Virus record (IMG/VR): IMGVR_UViG_3300025096_000129
Span: 1 to 24,341 of that record
From: a virus
Length of the DNA: 24,341 bases
Strand: one strand, 5' to 3'
Position numbers and translations under genes: made by a program. The number at the start of each line of letters is the position of its first letter. Position 1 is the first letter of the stretch. Below the pieces are notes generated by a model. It saw only the letters and a list, made by a program, of their open reading frames with translations, was not told the origin of the DNA and did not search any database. This document shows positions 17,954 through 24,341 of the stretch, one piece after another.

Positions 17954-18216
17954 TCGTCGTATACTCTACACTCAAATGCATCTGGATGATTATCACAATA
18001 AACCTCTAAGTGCTTATCTTGATGTCTTGTATGATAGTCATTAATAGCACCATCATTCTTATCTACCACATCATCCTTATGGTATCCTTCATAATTTGCA
18101 TGAACATCTTTCAGATCTGATTCACTGTACTCTAACATTCCATGATTAACATGTTCCTTATGATCCTTTGGATCTAAGTAAACTTCGTGTTCTAAATCGT
18201 GTTTGATTTCTGACAT
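17950..18216 (-). CDS. His-rich acidic small protein between hub and spike genes (88 aa)
   Basis: AGGAGA lies about 7 nt before the ATG and overlaps the hub gene stop region; the stop overlaps the gp5-like start by 4 nt, so translation is probably coupled to both. The protein has 11 His in 88 residues, two Cys near the C-terminus, and many Asp and Glu (for example LDPKDHKEHVNHGMLEYSES and DYHTRHQDKHLEVYCDNHPD). There is no membrane segment or signal peptide. The composition suggests metal binding, but no named metal-site family is recognised. Its position between hub and spike suggests a small spike-associated or assembly factor; unknown otherwise. Confidence 0.65.
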   Translation of the reverse strand: MSEIKHDLEHEVYLDPKDHKEHVNHGMLEYSESDLKDVHANYEGYHKDDVVDKNDGAINDYHTRHQDKHLEVYCDNHPDAFECRVYDE

Positions 18217-18224
18217 AATTTCTC

Positions 18225-19568
18225 CTAACTTTTTTCTGGTGAAGAGAATCCATAAGAATCTCTAATTAACTTAAGTGAGGTAGTGCTCTGACTGATAGCA
18301 AAGTGATGACGTAACTCTTTAATGAGATACTTGCCACTTGCTTCATGATCTACTTCAGTTGATTGCCCTTGCTTTAAAGAAGGGAAATCACATGCAATAA
18401 TATCACCAACCTTAAGGTTTATATTACACGGTACAAGAATATTTAGTGCCTGTGTAAACAATAAGTTATATCTAGAAAATGATTTTGCCATATCTGCTTC
18501 ATCTCTTCCAGAAGTTTTAGTCACATCTAAACTTGTAACACCATGATCAGAAGTCCTTACTACTTGTCTAGACATATTATCAATTGGAACTGATAAATCA
18601 TTTCCACCCAACTTAGTTGAAAGTTCATTCTTCAAATCATAATCATACACTGATACTCTCTGACTTCTTGTATTATAAAAAACCGTTCGATTAGAATACA
18701 TTCCAACTGCCAATGCCTTTCTAAGATCAATATTCTTATCTAGTTTCCATTTAAGAATCCTACGATTATTCTCCAATTTATTATGTTCTACAGAACCTAA
18801 TGATGTCCAGAAGTATGTGGTTACTTTTTTCTTTTTCTTTTTCTTGGAACCAACATCTTTTGTTGTGGTAGCAACAACCATCTTATCAATACTTCTAAAA
18901 TTAAAACCATCTTTATTTTCAAAGAATAAGAATCCTGCAGTTCCTTTTGCCTTTCCATTCTTAGTTCCATCCTTACCAGATGTTCCTTTGACTCCACTCG
19001 CAGATAAAGACTTTGGTGATAACCAATGAAGTATATGAAATGGTTTCTTACTGTTACCATAGAATCCAAATCTATTACTAGTCTTCTCAACTTCAGAGAT
19101 ATTATCGTCAGAAATTTTCAATTGATCCTTTAGAATACTTTTAACATGAGTATCAATTGTATTGTCCTCAGAATATTTCTTATAACATCTTACAGTTTCG
19201 TTTGCAATGAATGCTCTTGAAACTAAATTCAAAGTAAAAGTTTCTGATTGTCCTTGTGCAGCTAAATTACTTACCTTATAAACATATAATGAATTATCAT
19301 CATCCCCCTCACCATCTTCCTTTCCAAAAGTGAATGTTCCTGATGCTGTTTCATAACTCATTGCGACTCTCTCGCCACCACGTATCGGCAACTCACTGAC
19401 GAGATTTATATTCGTCATGACCTGTAGAGTCATACTTACAGTTGGTTCTAAGATATCTTCAAAGTAATCTGTAGATTGAACAGCATTAGTCAAGTCAATT
19501 CTCTTTGATCCATCTACGGATTCGAGCATCAGATAATGATATTTTAGTGCCGATAGTGCTTCTGCCAT
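18225..19568 (-). CDS. gp27-like baseplate hub protein (447 aa)
   Basis: The order of motifs fits the gp27/gpD hub fold: an N-terminal beta domain with DYFEDILEPTVSMTLQVMTN and LPIRGGERVAMSYET, then FTLNLVSRAFIANETVRCYK, TIDTHVKSILKDQLKI, FHILHWLSPKSL and FFENKDGFNFRSIDKMV. The C-terminal ASGKYLIKELRHHFAISQST parallels the end of T4 gp27 ([20 protein letters not shown]). The length is close to T4 gp27 (391). Residues 242-248 are seven Lys in a row. It would form the trimeric ring joining tail tube to the gp5-like spike, whose gene follows after the 88-aa ORF. The ATG shares a base with the upstream stop (TAATG) and no good ribosome binding site is seen, so coupling is likely. Similarity is at motif level, so the assignment is good but not certain. 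Confidence 0.72.
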   Translation of the reverse strand: MAEALSALKYHYLMLESVDGSKRIDLTNAVQSTDYFEDILEPTVSMTLQVMTNINLVSELPIRGGERVAMSYETASGTFTFGKEDGEGDDDNSLYVYKVSNLAAQGQSETFTLNLVSRAFIANETVRCYKKYSEDNTIDTHVKSILKDQLKISDDNISEVEKTSNRFGFYGNSKKPFHILHWLSPKSLSASGVKGTSGKDGTKNGKAKGTAGFLFFENKDGFNFRSIDKMVVATTTKDVGSKKKKKKKVTTYFWTSLGSVEHNKLENNRRILKWKLDKNIDLRKALAVGMYSNRTVFYNTRSQRVSVYDYDLKNELSTKLGGNDLSVPIDNMSRQVVRTSDHGVTSLDVTKTSGRDEADMAKSFSRYNLLFTQALNILVPCNINLKVGDIIACDFPSLKQGQSTEVDHEASGKYLIKELRHHFAISQSTTSLKLIRDSYGFSSPEKS

Positions 19569-20698
19569 TAGTGAGAGAGTTTATTAAGTAAGAACAGTTC
19601 TGATATATTTACTACATCAGATCCACCACCAACTGTATCATTACCTGCTTTCGACTGTGATGGAGGTGGTTGATTGGAAGTTGATGCATTAATTATTGGT
19701 TGAACATTTTGTGAATCTATTGGATATAATATAACTGGATTTTTAGATGAATTTGTAATGTATTGTTGTTCTAAAGCCTTTGGTGTAATTGCTGCAGACT
19801 TCACTAATAGTCCTTCAATCTTGGCAGTCAAGTGTTGATACGTTCTACGATCCTTAACATCAAGTTGTGATCGAGTATTTATTAACTGATCAATCTCTTT
19901 ATTGATGAGATCCTTTTGTTTGGATGCCTCTGTTTTAAATCGATTCTTAAACTGCTCCTTTTCCAAATTTCTTTGATACTCAAGAGTACCTGGTCCTGCA
20001 TTCCATTCTTCTTTACTTAAACCATGACCTTTAGTAATATCACCGACAATTAATGTCGCAGCAAGAGATGCAGGATTTTTAGTCGCTGCAGAAGTAATCA
20101 CTTTTGCTGCATTGATTACTGGTTTTATTTTATTTTTAATTTGTATTCTTCTATATTCAAGTTCACTAACTGTTCTCAATCTAGAAGTTGCATTACGAGG
20201 GAGTTTAGGAGTCTTTGGAGTCTTAGGAAGTTTTGGAGTCTTTGGTCCTGTCAGAGATCGTCGAGCATTTTCTGGAAATCCAGTTAATGATCCACGTATT
20301 GCTGTTGATGCTGTTGTTGATGTTGTTGTTGATGATCCTGGAAGTTTAGGAGTCTTTGTAATCTTCGGAAACTTTGCAGTAGTCGGAAGTGGAAGTTTTT
20401 CTGCACCATCAATATCTACATTAGCAGTTGATGATCCATCTACATCGTTACCACCACCTTTCTTTTTATTTTTAGCAAGAGCAGCAAGAGCAGCAATCAA
20501 CGCACCCAATGCAAGTATTGGTAATAAATTAAATCCACTTTTCTTTTTTACATCACTCTTTGATGGTAACTTAATTCTTTCCAACTCCTTAGTATTCTTA
20601 GATACTATCTTTAAGAACTTATTAAAGTCACTCTCTTTTCTGAACTTTATTTTCCTAAGAGCAACAGTATTCTTAGTGGGTTTTATCTTTAACTTCAT
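19568..20698 (-). CDS. Basic membrane-segment protein in the tape-measure region (376 aa)
   Basis: Residues 1-52 are strongly basic. Residues about 55-76 form one hydrophobic segment (GFNLLPILALGALIAALAAL) followed by KNKKKGGG. A Pro/Lys/Thr-rich stretch follows (residues about 101-170) with repeated TPKLP units. Residues about 185-310 are charged and helical. The start overlaps the upstream stop (ATGA) and the stop overlaps the hub start (TAATG). I recognise no family. Its place between the larger membrane-segment protein and the hub is where contractile-tail phages carry a tape measure or a tube/hub adaptor. It could be a second tape-measure piece, a gp29-type hub protein, or an ejected internal protein. 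Confidence 0.6.
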   Translation of the reverse strand: MKLKIKPTKNTVALRKIKFRKESDFNKFLKIVSKNTKELERIKLPSKSDVKKKSGFNLLPILALGALIAALAALAKNKKKGGGNDVDGSSTANVDIDGAEKLPLPTTAKFPKITKTPKLPGSSTTTSTTASTAIRGSLTGFPENARRSLTGPKTPKLPKTPKTPKLPRNATSRLRTVSELEYRRIQIKNKIKPVINAAKVITSAATKNPASLAATLIVGDITKGHGLSKEEWNAGPGTLEYQRNLEKEQFKNRFKTEASKQKDLINKEIDQLINTRSQLDVKDRRTYQHLTAKIEGLLVKSAAITPKALEQQYITNSSKNPVILYPIDSQNVQPIINASTSNQPPPSQSKAGNDTVGGGSDVVNISELFLLNKLSH

Positions 20699-22038
20699 AC
20701 TGTTATATTACATTCTGCTGCTGTTTTAAAGCACCCATACATATCAGTGTTTCTAGAATCGAACCAAGCAATATCAGAACTAGTAGTGGTATTTCCATTA
20801 GTATTCACTAATTTTTGTCCATTACCAGTTCGATTACCACCACCTGTATTAAAGGGAATTATCGTAGCACCATTCTCATTGTTATTTTTATTAACTGAAG
20901 ATACTTCATTAACTTTATTTTTATTTTCTACTTTATTTTTATTTTCTACTTTATTTTTATTTTCTACTTTATTTTTATTTTGATATTTTGCGTCTACCTG
21001 ATTAACCATATTTGCTGCAGCCTTACTAAATTTTACACTCCAAGCTGCTACTTTAAACTGATCTTCCCTTCCCAACCATGAAGCCCTTATCTGTGCCATG
21101 TTATCGGGTACCAATTGACCATCTTTAACTCTATATGGTACTTTATTACGAAGATTTTCTGGCAATTCTTTTATCATCTTATTGAACAATGCCACCTTAT
21201 TAGCATTTATTTCTTCATTCTTATTAGATTGATTATCTTTTAAATTGGAAAGCTTAGAATCAAAATTTTCTAGGTCGGAAGTTGTTTGTCCTGTATCACT
21301 AGATGCAACAAAACCCTGTTCTTCTAATTTTTTTATTCTTTTATCTATACTATTTGTCTTTTCACCACTCTCATTCATTTGATTTCTTTTTAATTTTAAT
21401 AAAGCAAGTGTTCTTTCCTCACCAATTTCATTGATAGATGCACCAACTCTTGAATTCATATCGGTTATATCTGTATCACGAGTAAAATACTTTACAAGAG
21501 GAACATTTTCAGCAATAAGATCCTTTAGAATAAATTTAACTATCGGTGTTATAGCTTCTCTAAATTCTTTTTTTGCCAATAACCATACTAATCCTCCAGT
21601 AGCAAAACCTAACACCCAAGGATTTGTAAGTATACTAGTAAGTCCACCAATCAATCCAATCAAACCACCACCAATACCCAATAAACCACCAAGTCCACCA
21701 AACAATCCACCAAACAATCCACCTTTTTTACCTCCACCACCAAAACCTTTTGCCGTCTGAGCAATTGATTTTTTCAATGCCATAGCAATCTCAAAGGTTG
21801 AAGCAAGAGATTTCTTAATTGCTGTCAGATTTTTTTGTAGTATCTTTACTGTCTTCTTAGAACCAAAGAAATTTGTATATGCTGCTCCAAATTTCTGAGA
21901 CTTATTATCACTTCTGGGTTCTGATATGTTCTGCGTTTTAGTCTGTAATGATCTAATATTATTCTTCGCAGCACTAATTAAACCTCCTCCTGCAGGTCTA
22001 ATTACTCTTGTTGGTTTAAAAAATGGAGAAATTGCCAT
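20695..22038 (-). CDS. Tape-measure candidate with Gly-rich hydrophobic core (447 aa)
   Basis: ATG directly follows the TAG of the 58-aa ORF, with AGG just upstream. Residues 1-98 are basic and helical (KKTVKILQKNLTAIKKSLAS). Residues 99-133 are a Gly-rich hydrophobic stretch (GGLFGGLFGGLGGLLGIGGG) and residues about 137-155 a second membrane-type segment (TNPWVLGFATGGLVWLLAKK). Charged helices follow, then about four VENKNK repeats near residues 353-375. Tape-measure proteins typically combine helices with hydrophobic segments and lie right after the tail-assembly chaperones, as here. T4 gp29, the tail-length determinant, is longer (590 residues). I infer a tape-measure or gp29-like role from position and architecture; no sequence match to gp29 is evident by eye. 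Confidence 0.6.
   Translation of the reverse strand: MAISPFFKPTRVIRPAGGGLISAAKNNIRSLQTKTQNISEPRSDNKSQKFGAAYTNFFGSKKTVKILQKNLTAIKKSLASTFEIAMALKKSIAQTAKGFGGGGKKGGLFGGLFGGLGGLLGIGGGLIGLIGGLTSILTNPWVLGFATGGLVWLLAKKEFREAITPIVKFILKDLIAENVPLVKYFTRDTDITDMNSRVGASINEIGEERTLALLKLKRNQMNESGEKTNSIDKRIKKLEEQGFVASSDTGQTTSDLENFDSKLSNLKDNQSNKNEEINANKVALFNKMIKELPENLRNKVPYRVKDGQLVPDNMAQIRASWLGREDQFKVAAWSVKFSKAAANMVNQVDAKYQNKNKVENKNKVENKNKVENKNKVNEVSSVNKNNNENGATIIPFNTGGGNRTGNGQKLVNTNGNTTTSSDIAWFDSRNTDMYGCFKTAAECNITV
20913..20981. repeat. 18-bp tandem repeat, about 3.8 copies
   Basis: Near-perfect direct repeats of an 18-bp unit (plus strand ctttatttttattttcta; units at 20913, 20931, 20949 and a partial one at 20967). 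On the leftward strand they encode VENKNK repeats within the tape-measure candidate, and they keep the reading frame. Confidence 0.9.
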
Positions 22039-22215
22039 CTACCTATTTGCCTGTTGTGCTTTTAAATTTTCCTCTTCAATGTATTGATTTAAAAGACCGA
22101 GATATACTTCTCGCTCCCACGGCATCATGTTTTCAATCTCAGTTAGTGAGTATTTATGGTGTTGCATCAACGAAAAGTTAAGTTTATAATATGACTCAAG
22201 ATCAATATGAGCCAT
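22039..22215 (-). CDS. Small hub-assembly/tail-chaperone-like ORF, possible -1 frameshift extension of gp26 (58 aa)
   Basis: ATG at 22213-22215 lies 2 nt after the gp26 stop. The 58-residue product (MAHIDLESYYKLNFSLMQHH, then EIENMMPWEREVYLGLLNQY, ending QQANR) is helical and charged. The frame is in the -1 register to gp26 and is open back through a TTTTTTC heptamer in gp26. It can therefore be made alone or as the tail of a gp26 fusion of about 301 residues. Its place after gp26 matches T4 gene 51 (baseplate hub assembly catalyst). The PWERE(V/I)Y..LL pattern recalls small tail-assembly chaperone segments. The tape-measure candidate starts immediately after its stop (TAGATG). The gp51 equivalence is inference. 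Confidence 0.7.
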   Translation of the reverse strand: MAHIDLESYYKLNFSLMQHHKYSLTEIENMMPWEREVYLGLLNQYIEEENLKAQQANR

Positions 22216-22230
22216 AATTAAACGAAAAAA
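22193..22230 (-). other. Candidate -1 programmed ribosomal frameshift site in gp26
   Basis: The leftward strand reads T TTT TTC in the gp26 frame (22230-22224), the X XXY YYZ form of a -1 slippery site, one sense codon before the gp26 TAA. After a -1 slip the frame reads R-L-I and then the 58-aa ORF, with no stop. Ten nt downstream, GGCTCA (22213-22208) can pair with TGAGTC (22198-22193) as a 6-bp stem (one G-T pair) with a 9-nt loop. Confidence 0.6.
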
Positions 22231-22943
22231 CTCGTTAGACCCTCCAACGTCACGTCACTTTCAACTTTTGTGTTTGGATTCTTTACTTTGATTGTATGCG
22301 ATAACTTAGGCATAGTCTCAAAGAAAGTCTCAATCTGCTTAAATTGACCAGAGTTTAACCCTTCCATCCACTGAGTCAATTCTTTTTTAGTACAGTCAGA
22401 AGCTGCCCAAGACTCTTCTTCATTATAAACTACATCAATACATGATGAGATAATTTCAAATGACTGTTCAATTTGTGCAGCATCTTCTGCACCAAAATCA
22501 AAATTACTTTTAACAAATTCATTAAGAGAAGGATACTTCATTCTTAATGTTAAATCATCATCTAATTCAATATCAGGACTATGCTCCTTTGGTTTATTAA
22601 CCTTTATCTCATCAATATAAATTTTGACTTCGACTTGAGTTTCTTCATCATCGGGACATGTCACAACTAAATCAATTGCTTCTCCAACTGACTTCCCTCG
22701 AATATTCAAAAAGATATATTCAATATCAAATGTTGGTAGGTCATCAACTTTAATTCCCCTTGTACTGATACAAGACTTCAAAGTTGTTTTAATGGCATCA
22801 GTAATTTGTTTCTGATCTCCACTTTCCATTGCAAGAATTAATATCTTCTCTTCTCGTACAAGAAATGGACGATATTTTATCTTCTTCCCAGAAGAAGGTA
22901 GTACCAACTCATAGGTTGGAGTAGTAATTTTTGGTAAAGGCAT
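22218..22943 (-). CDS. gp26: gp26 baseplate hub protein (241 aa)
   Basis: The N-terminus carries the gp26/T4 baseplate-protein signature: YELVLPSSGKKIKYRPFLVR, followed directly by EEKILILAMESGDQKQITDAIK. Acidic helical sequence follows, including DAAQIEQSFEIISSC and ELTQWMEGLNSGQFKQIETF. The length is near that of T4 gp26 (208). In T4, gp26 acts with gp51 in building the central baseplate hub. Here it sits between a tube-family gene and a tape-measure candidate, which is where other phages carry tail-assembly chaperones. It ends ...TSFFV with a slippery run at the two Phe codons. The nearest SD-like AGGTG is about 13 nt before the ATG, a long spacing; a TCTAAATA late-promoter-like octamer lies 25 nt upstream. 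Confidence 0.85.
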   Translation of the reverse strand: MPLPKITTPTYELVLPSSGKKIKYRPFLVREEKILILAMESGDQKQITDAIKTTLKSCISTRGIKVDDLPTFDIEYIFLNIRGKSVGEAIDLVVTCPDDEETQVEVKIYIDEIKVNKPKEHSPDIELDDDLTLRMKYPSLNEFVKSNFDFGAEDAAQIEQSFEIISSCIDVVYNEEESWAASDCTKKELTQWMEGLNSGQFKQIETFFETMPKLSHTIKVKNPNTKVESDVTLEGLTSFFV

Positions 22944-22968
22944 AATCTTTATAGCACCTCAGTGTAAT

Positions 22969-22976
22969 TATTTAGA
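22969..22976 (-). promoter_or_regulatory. Late-promoter-like variant TCTAAATA before gp26
   Basis: Differs from TATAAATA at one base and lies 25 nt before the gp26 ATG, close to the spacing of the two better late-promoter candidates. It overlaps the stop codon of the upstream tube-family gene. In AT-rich DNA this could be chance. Confidence 0.3.
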
Positions 22977-23703
22977 TGGCAATTCTAACCTCTCCATGTT
23001 TTTCAACAGTGTGTCGTAAGTAACTAAAAGTAACTGACACTTGAGTGATTGTACTACCCTCATATGTTAATGGTATAGAGTTAAGAGTTCTTGGGAACGC
23101 ATCAATAAACCTATACGTTAACATAGGTTGATTGGTGAATTTCTTCTTCTTTGCATTTGGACTCTGTACAAGATCTCTTTCAAATTTAGTAATTGATAAC
23201 ACTCTCTTATACTCATCAGGATATCTCATCCTTGCATATGAATTCCGTTCTCTATATTGATTCAATTGGCCAACAACTCTTCCATCATATCTACCATTAC
23301 TCTCATTGTGTATTGGATTAATATAATTCATCCACTCCTCAAATAGTCTCAAAATATTATATTGATTATCCACATAGAAAGTTAAATCAAATTCAGTATA
23401 TAATCTTCTTGTAGCAATCTTCTCAAGCATTCCCTGTCTAGATCCAGGTTCTTCTACAACATCAAAATCGGTTGAAGGAAGAGTTGCATCAGAACATAAG
23501 AAGTCATACTTCTCATCTGTGGATTTAACATCCAAAAAGAGACCGCAATTAGTTAAGTATTCAAGTAAATCCAAATCATTACCCGTAGGGGATCTACGAA
23601 CAAGATCCAATGAAACCTTGAACTGACTTGAGATTGCAAGTTTGGAAAGGATCGAACTTGCGTCCGACATATTCAAATATAGTGATTCCGTATCGACAGA
23701 CAT
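22972..23703 (-). CDS. Tail tube/tube-initiator family protein, gp54- or gp48-like (243 aa)
   Basis: The layout fits the gp19/gp54 tube-fold family: an N-terminal FKVSLDLVRR strand, a central LTFYVDNQYNILRLFEEWMN (compare the EACNYRAMQDWVNSV region of T4 gp54), and a C-terminal AFPRTLNSIPLTYEGSTITQ followed by VSVTFSYLRH (compare ISVSAPELSYDGDNQITTFD in gp54). The length lies between T4 gp19 (163) and gp54 (320). These proteins form or start the tail tube on the baseplate; the location before gp26 suggests a tube initiator rather than the main tube. No Shine-Dalgarno is visible before the ATG. Assignment to the family is fairly good; the exact member (gp54, gp48 or a tube paralogue) is not settled. 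Confidence 0.68.
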   Translation of the reverse strand: MSVDTESLYLNMSDASSILSKLAISSQFKVSLDLVRRSPTGNDLDLLEYLTNCGLFLDVKSTDEKYDFLCSDATLPSTDFDVVEEPGSRQGMLEKIATRRLYTEFDLTFYVDNQYNILRLFEEWMNYINPIHNESNGRYDGRVVGQLNQYRERNSYARMRYPDEYKRVLSITKFERDLVQSPNAKKKKFTNQPMLTYRFIDAFPRTLNSIPLTYEGSTITQVSVTFSYLRHTVEKHGEVRIAI

Positions 23704-23710
23704 CTAAATA
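23703..23710 (+). promoter_or_regulatory. Late-promoter-like variant TCTAAATA before gp4
   Basis: The same octamer as before gp26, on the plus strand, 26 nt before the gp4 ATG. It begins at the first base of the divergent gene's start codon, within a divergent intergenic region of only 33 bp. Confidence 0.3.
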
Positions 23711-23736
23711 GATTTTATAGTTATACTAATATATGT

Positions 23737-24180
23737 ATGTCCAAAAGTGGTAAATATTATCCGAGGTATCCCAGAAAGTATAGAGGAGACCCAACTAACA
23801 TAGTTTATAGGTCACTTTGGGAAAGAAAATTCATGAACTACTGTGATATCACAGAGAGTGTTAATGAATGGGCCTCTGAAGAATTTTGGATTCCATATAG
23901 ATCACCACTTGATAATAAAGTACATCGTTACTTTCCTGATTTCTTTCTTAAATATAATGACACAAATGGTAAACGACGATCAATGGTTGTAGAAGTCAAA
24001 CCAGATAAAGAAACAAAAATGCCAATCACAAATCCTAAAAAGAGAACTAAATCGTGGGCATACTCTGTTAGAACATGGGCGATCAATCAAGCAAAGTGGA
24101 AAGCAGCAAAAGAATATTGTAAAGACCGTGGATACGAATTCAAAATTATGACTGAATACGATCTAGGTATCAAAAGATAA
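23737..24180 (+). CDS. gp4: gp4 head completion protein, PD-(D/E)xK nuclease-like (147 aa)
   Basis: A close match in length and layout to T4 gp4 (150 residues): SGKYYPRYPRKYRGDPTNIV parallels SGKWVPKNISKYRGDPKKIT in T4, followed by YRSLWERKF, WIPYRSPLDNKVHRYFPDFF and VVEVKPDKET, and near the end KWKAAKEYCKDRGYEFKIMT. In T4 the protein is needed to finish filled heads for tail joining. The residues P67-D68 and E86-V87-K88 fit a PD-(D/E)xK nuclease core, with an upstream Glu in LWERKF; nuclease activity is inferred from this pattern. It is transcribed divergently from the tail block. No clear Shine-Dalgarno precedes the ATG at 23737, which is chosen because family similarity starts right after it. 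Confidence 0.92.
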   Translation: MSKSGKYYPRYPRKYRGDPTNIVYRSLWERKFMNYCDITESVNEWASEEFWIPYRSPLDNKVHRYFPDFFLKYNDTNGKRRSMVVEVKPDKETKMPITNPKKRTKSWAYSVRTWAINQAKWKAAKEYCKDRGYEFKIMTEYDLGIKR

Positions 24181-24341
24181 TGGGAAGAAAAACATTAAAA
24201 CAAAGACAAGAAAGGGATGCTGCTCGTGCTGCAGATGCAACCATTGGTGGTAGAATCAAAGCAAAAGCAGAAATGTCTGGTGGAACTGATACTGACTGGT
24301 ATGCTAATGAATTATATGCTGAACTTTCTGAAGTAGCAGAG
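24180..24341 (+). CDS. Unknown protein, N-terminal 54 residues only
   Basis: ATG at 24180-24182 shares a base with the gp4 stop (TAATG), and the frame stays open to the window edge. It begins MGRKTLKQRQERDAARAADA, basic and Ala/Arg-rich, then GGTDTDWYANELYAELSEVA. Coupling to gp4 suggests a head-completion or nearby structural gene. In T4 the gene after gp4 is gp53, but I see no gp53 resemblance in this fragment. Unrecognised. Confidence 0.6.
   Translation, partial: MGRKTLKQRQERDAARAADATIGGRIKAKAEMSGGTDTDWYANELYAELSEVAE

Noticed and set aside
18826-18852. A-rich run in the hub gene encoding seven Lys, as a possible frameshift site
   Set aside because: The A6G run is in the wrong register for an X XXY YYZ slip, and neither alternative frame leads to a sensible product.
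20112-20729. 205-residue plus-strand open frame opposite the 376-aa gene
   Set aside because: It is antisense to a well-supported gene with overlapping coupled neighbours; composition mirrors the sense codons. Other plus-strand frames at 298-576, 12219-12527, 15623-16282 and 21431-21760 were rejected for the same reason.
20913-20981. CRISPR-like array
   Set aside because: The repeats are contiguous 18-bp units without spacers and lie in frame within a gene.
22151-22158. CATAAATA on the leftward strand, a late-promoter-like octamer inside the 58-aa ORF
   Set aside because: It is coding (His-Lys-Tyr codons) and 112 nt before the next start, far from the 25-30 nt seen at the better candidates.

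Overview
The window is AT-rich and looks like the tail, baseplate and fibre part of a T4-like marine myovirus, a cyanophage or a close relative such as a pelagimyophage. The anchors are T4 gp4 (head completion), gp26 (baseplate hub), a gp27-like hub protein and a gp5-like spike protein with its OB fold. Genes are tightly packed, often with ATGA or TAATG overlaps. There are no tRNAs, CRISPR arrays or insertion sequences, and no gene-free stretch over 300 bases; the longest is 9530-9653. The host cannot be told from this sequence alone.

Layout. Two genes at the right end read rightward: gp4 (23737-24180) and a truncated ORF that overlaps its stop. Everything else reads leftward. First comes a tail and hub-assembly block (23703 to about 18225): a tail-tube/tube-initiator family protein, gp26, a 58-aa ORF, two membrane-segment proteins that sit where a tape measure would, and a gp27-like hub. 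Next is the spike block (18216-13173): an 88-aa His-rich protein, a 736-aa gp5-like protein with no visible lysozyme domain, a separate 229-aa beta-solenoid protein, a 279-aa protein with a strict Gly hexad repeat, a 268-aa protein of unknown role and a 57-aa ORF. Last is the fibre and large structural block (13138-1): a 1045-aa fibre-like protein, a 116-aa protein, a 2382-aa modular giant and a further structural protein of at least 792 aa cut by the window edge.

Regulation. Two intergenic octamers on the leftward strand, AATAAATA (13166-13173) and GATAAATA (9560-9567), match the T4-type late promoter and lie 27-30 nt before a start codon. They divide the fibre block into two likely late transcription units. 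A variant, TCTAAATA, lies 25-26 nt before gp26 and before gp4.

Most notable. gp26 ends with an in-frame slippery heptamer, TTTTTTC, just before its stop. A -1 slip there enters the 58-aa ORF with no intervening stop, and a possible 6-bp hairpin follows. With tube, gp26, 58-aa ORF and tape-measure candidate in that order, this looks like the programmed-frameshift tail-assembly-chaperone pair known from other tailed phages. Also of interest: the spike appears split over two genes, with amphipathic helices where T4 gp5 has its lysozyme; and beta modules are shared between the gp5-like protein and the giant protein.
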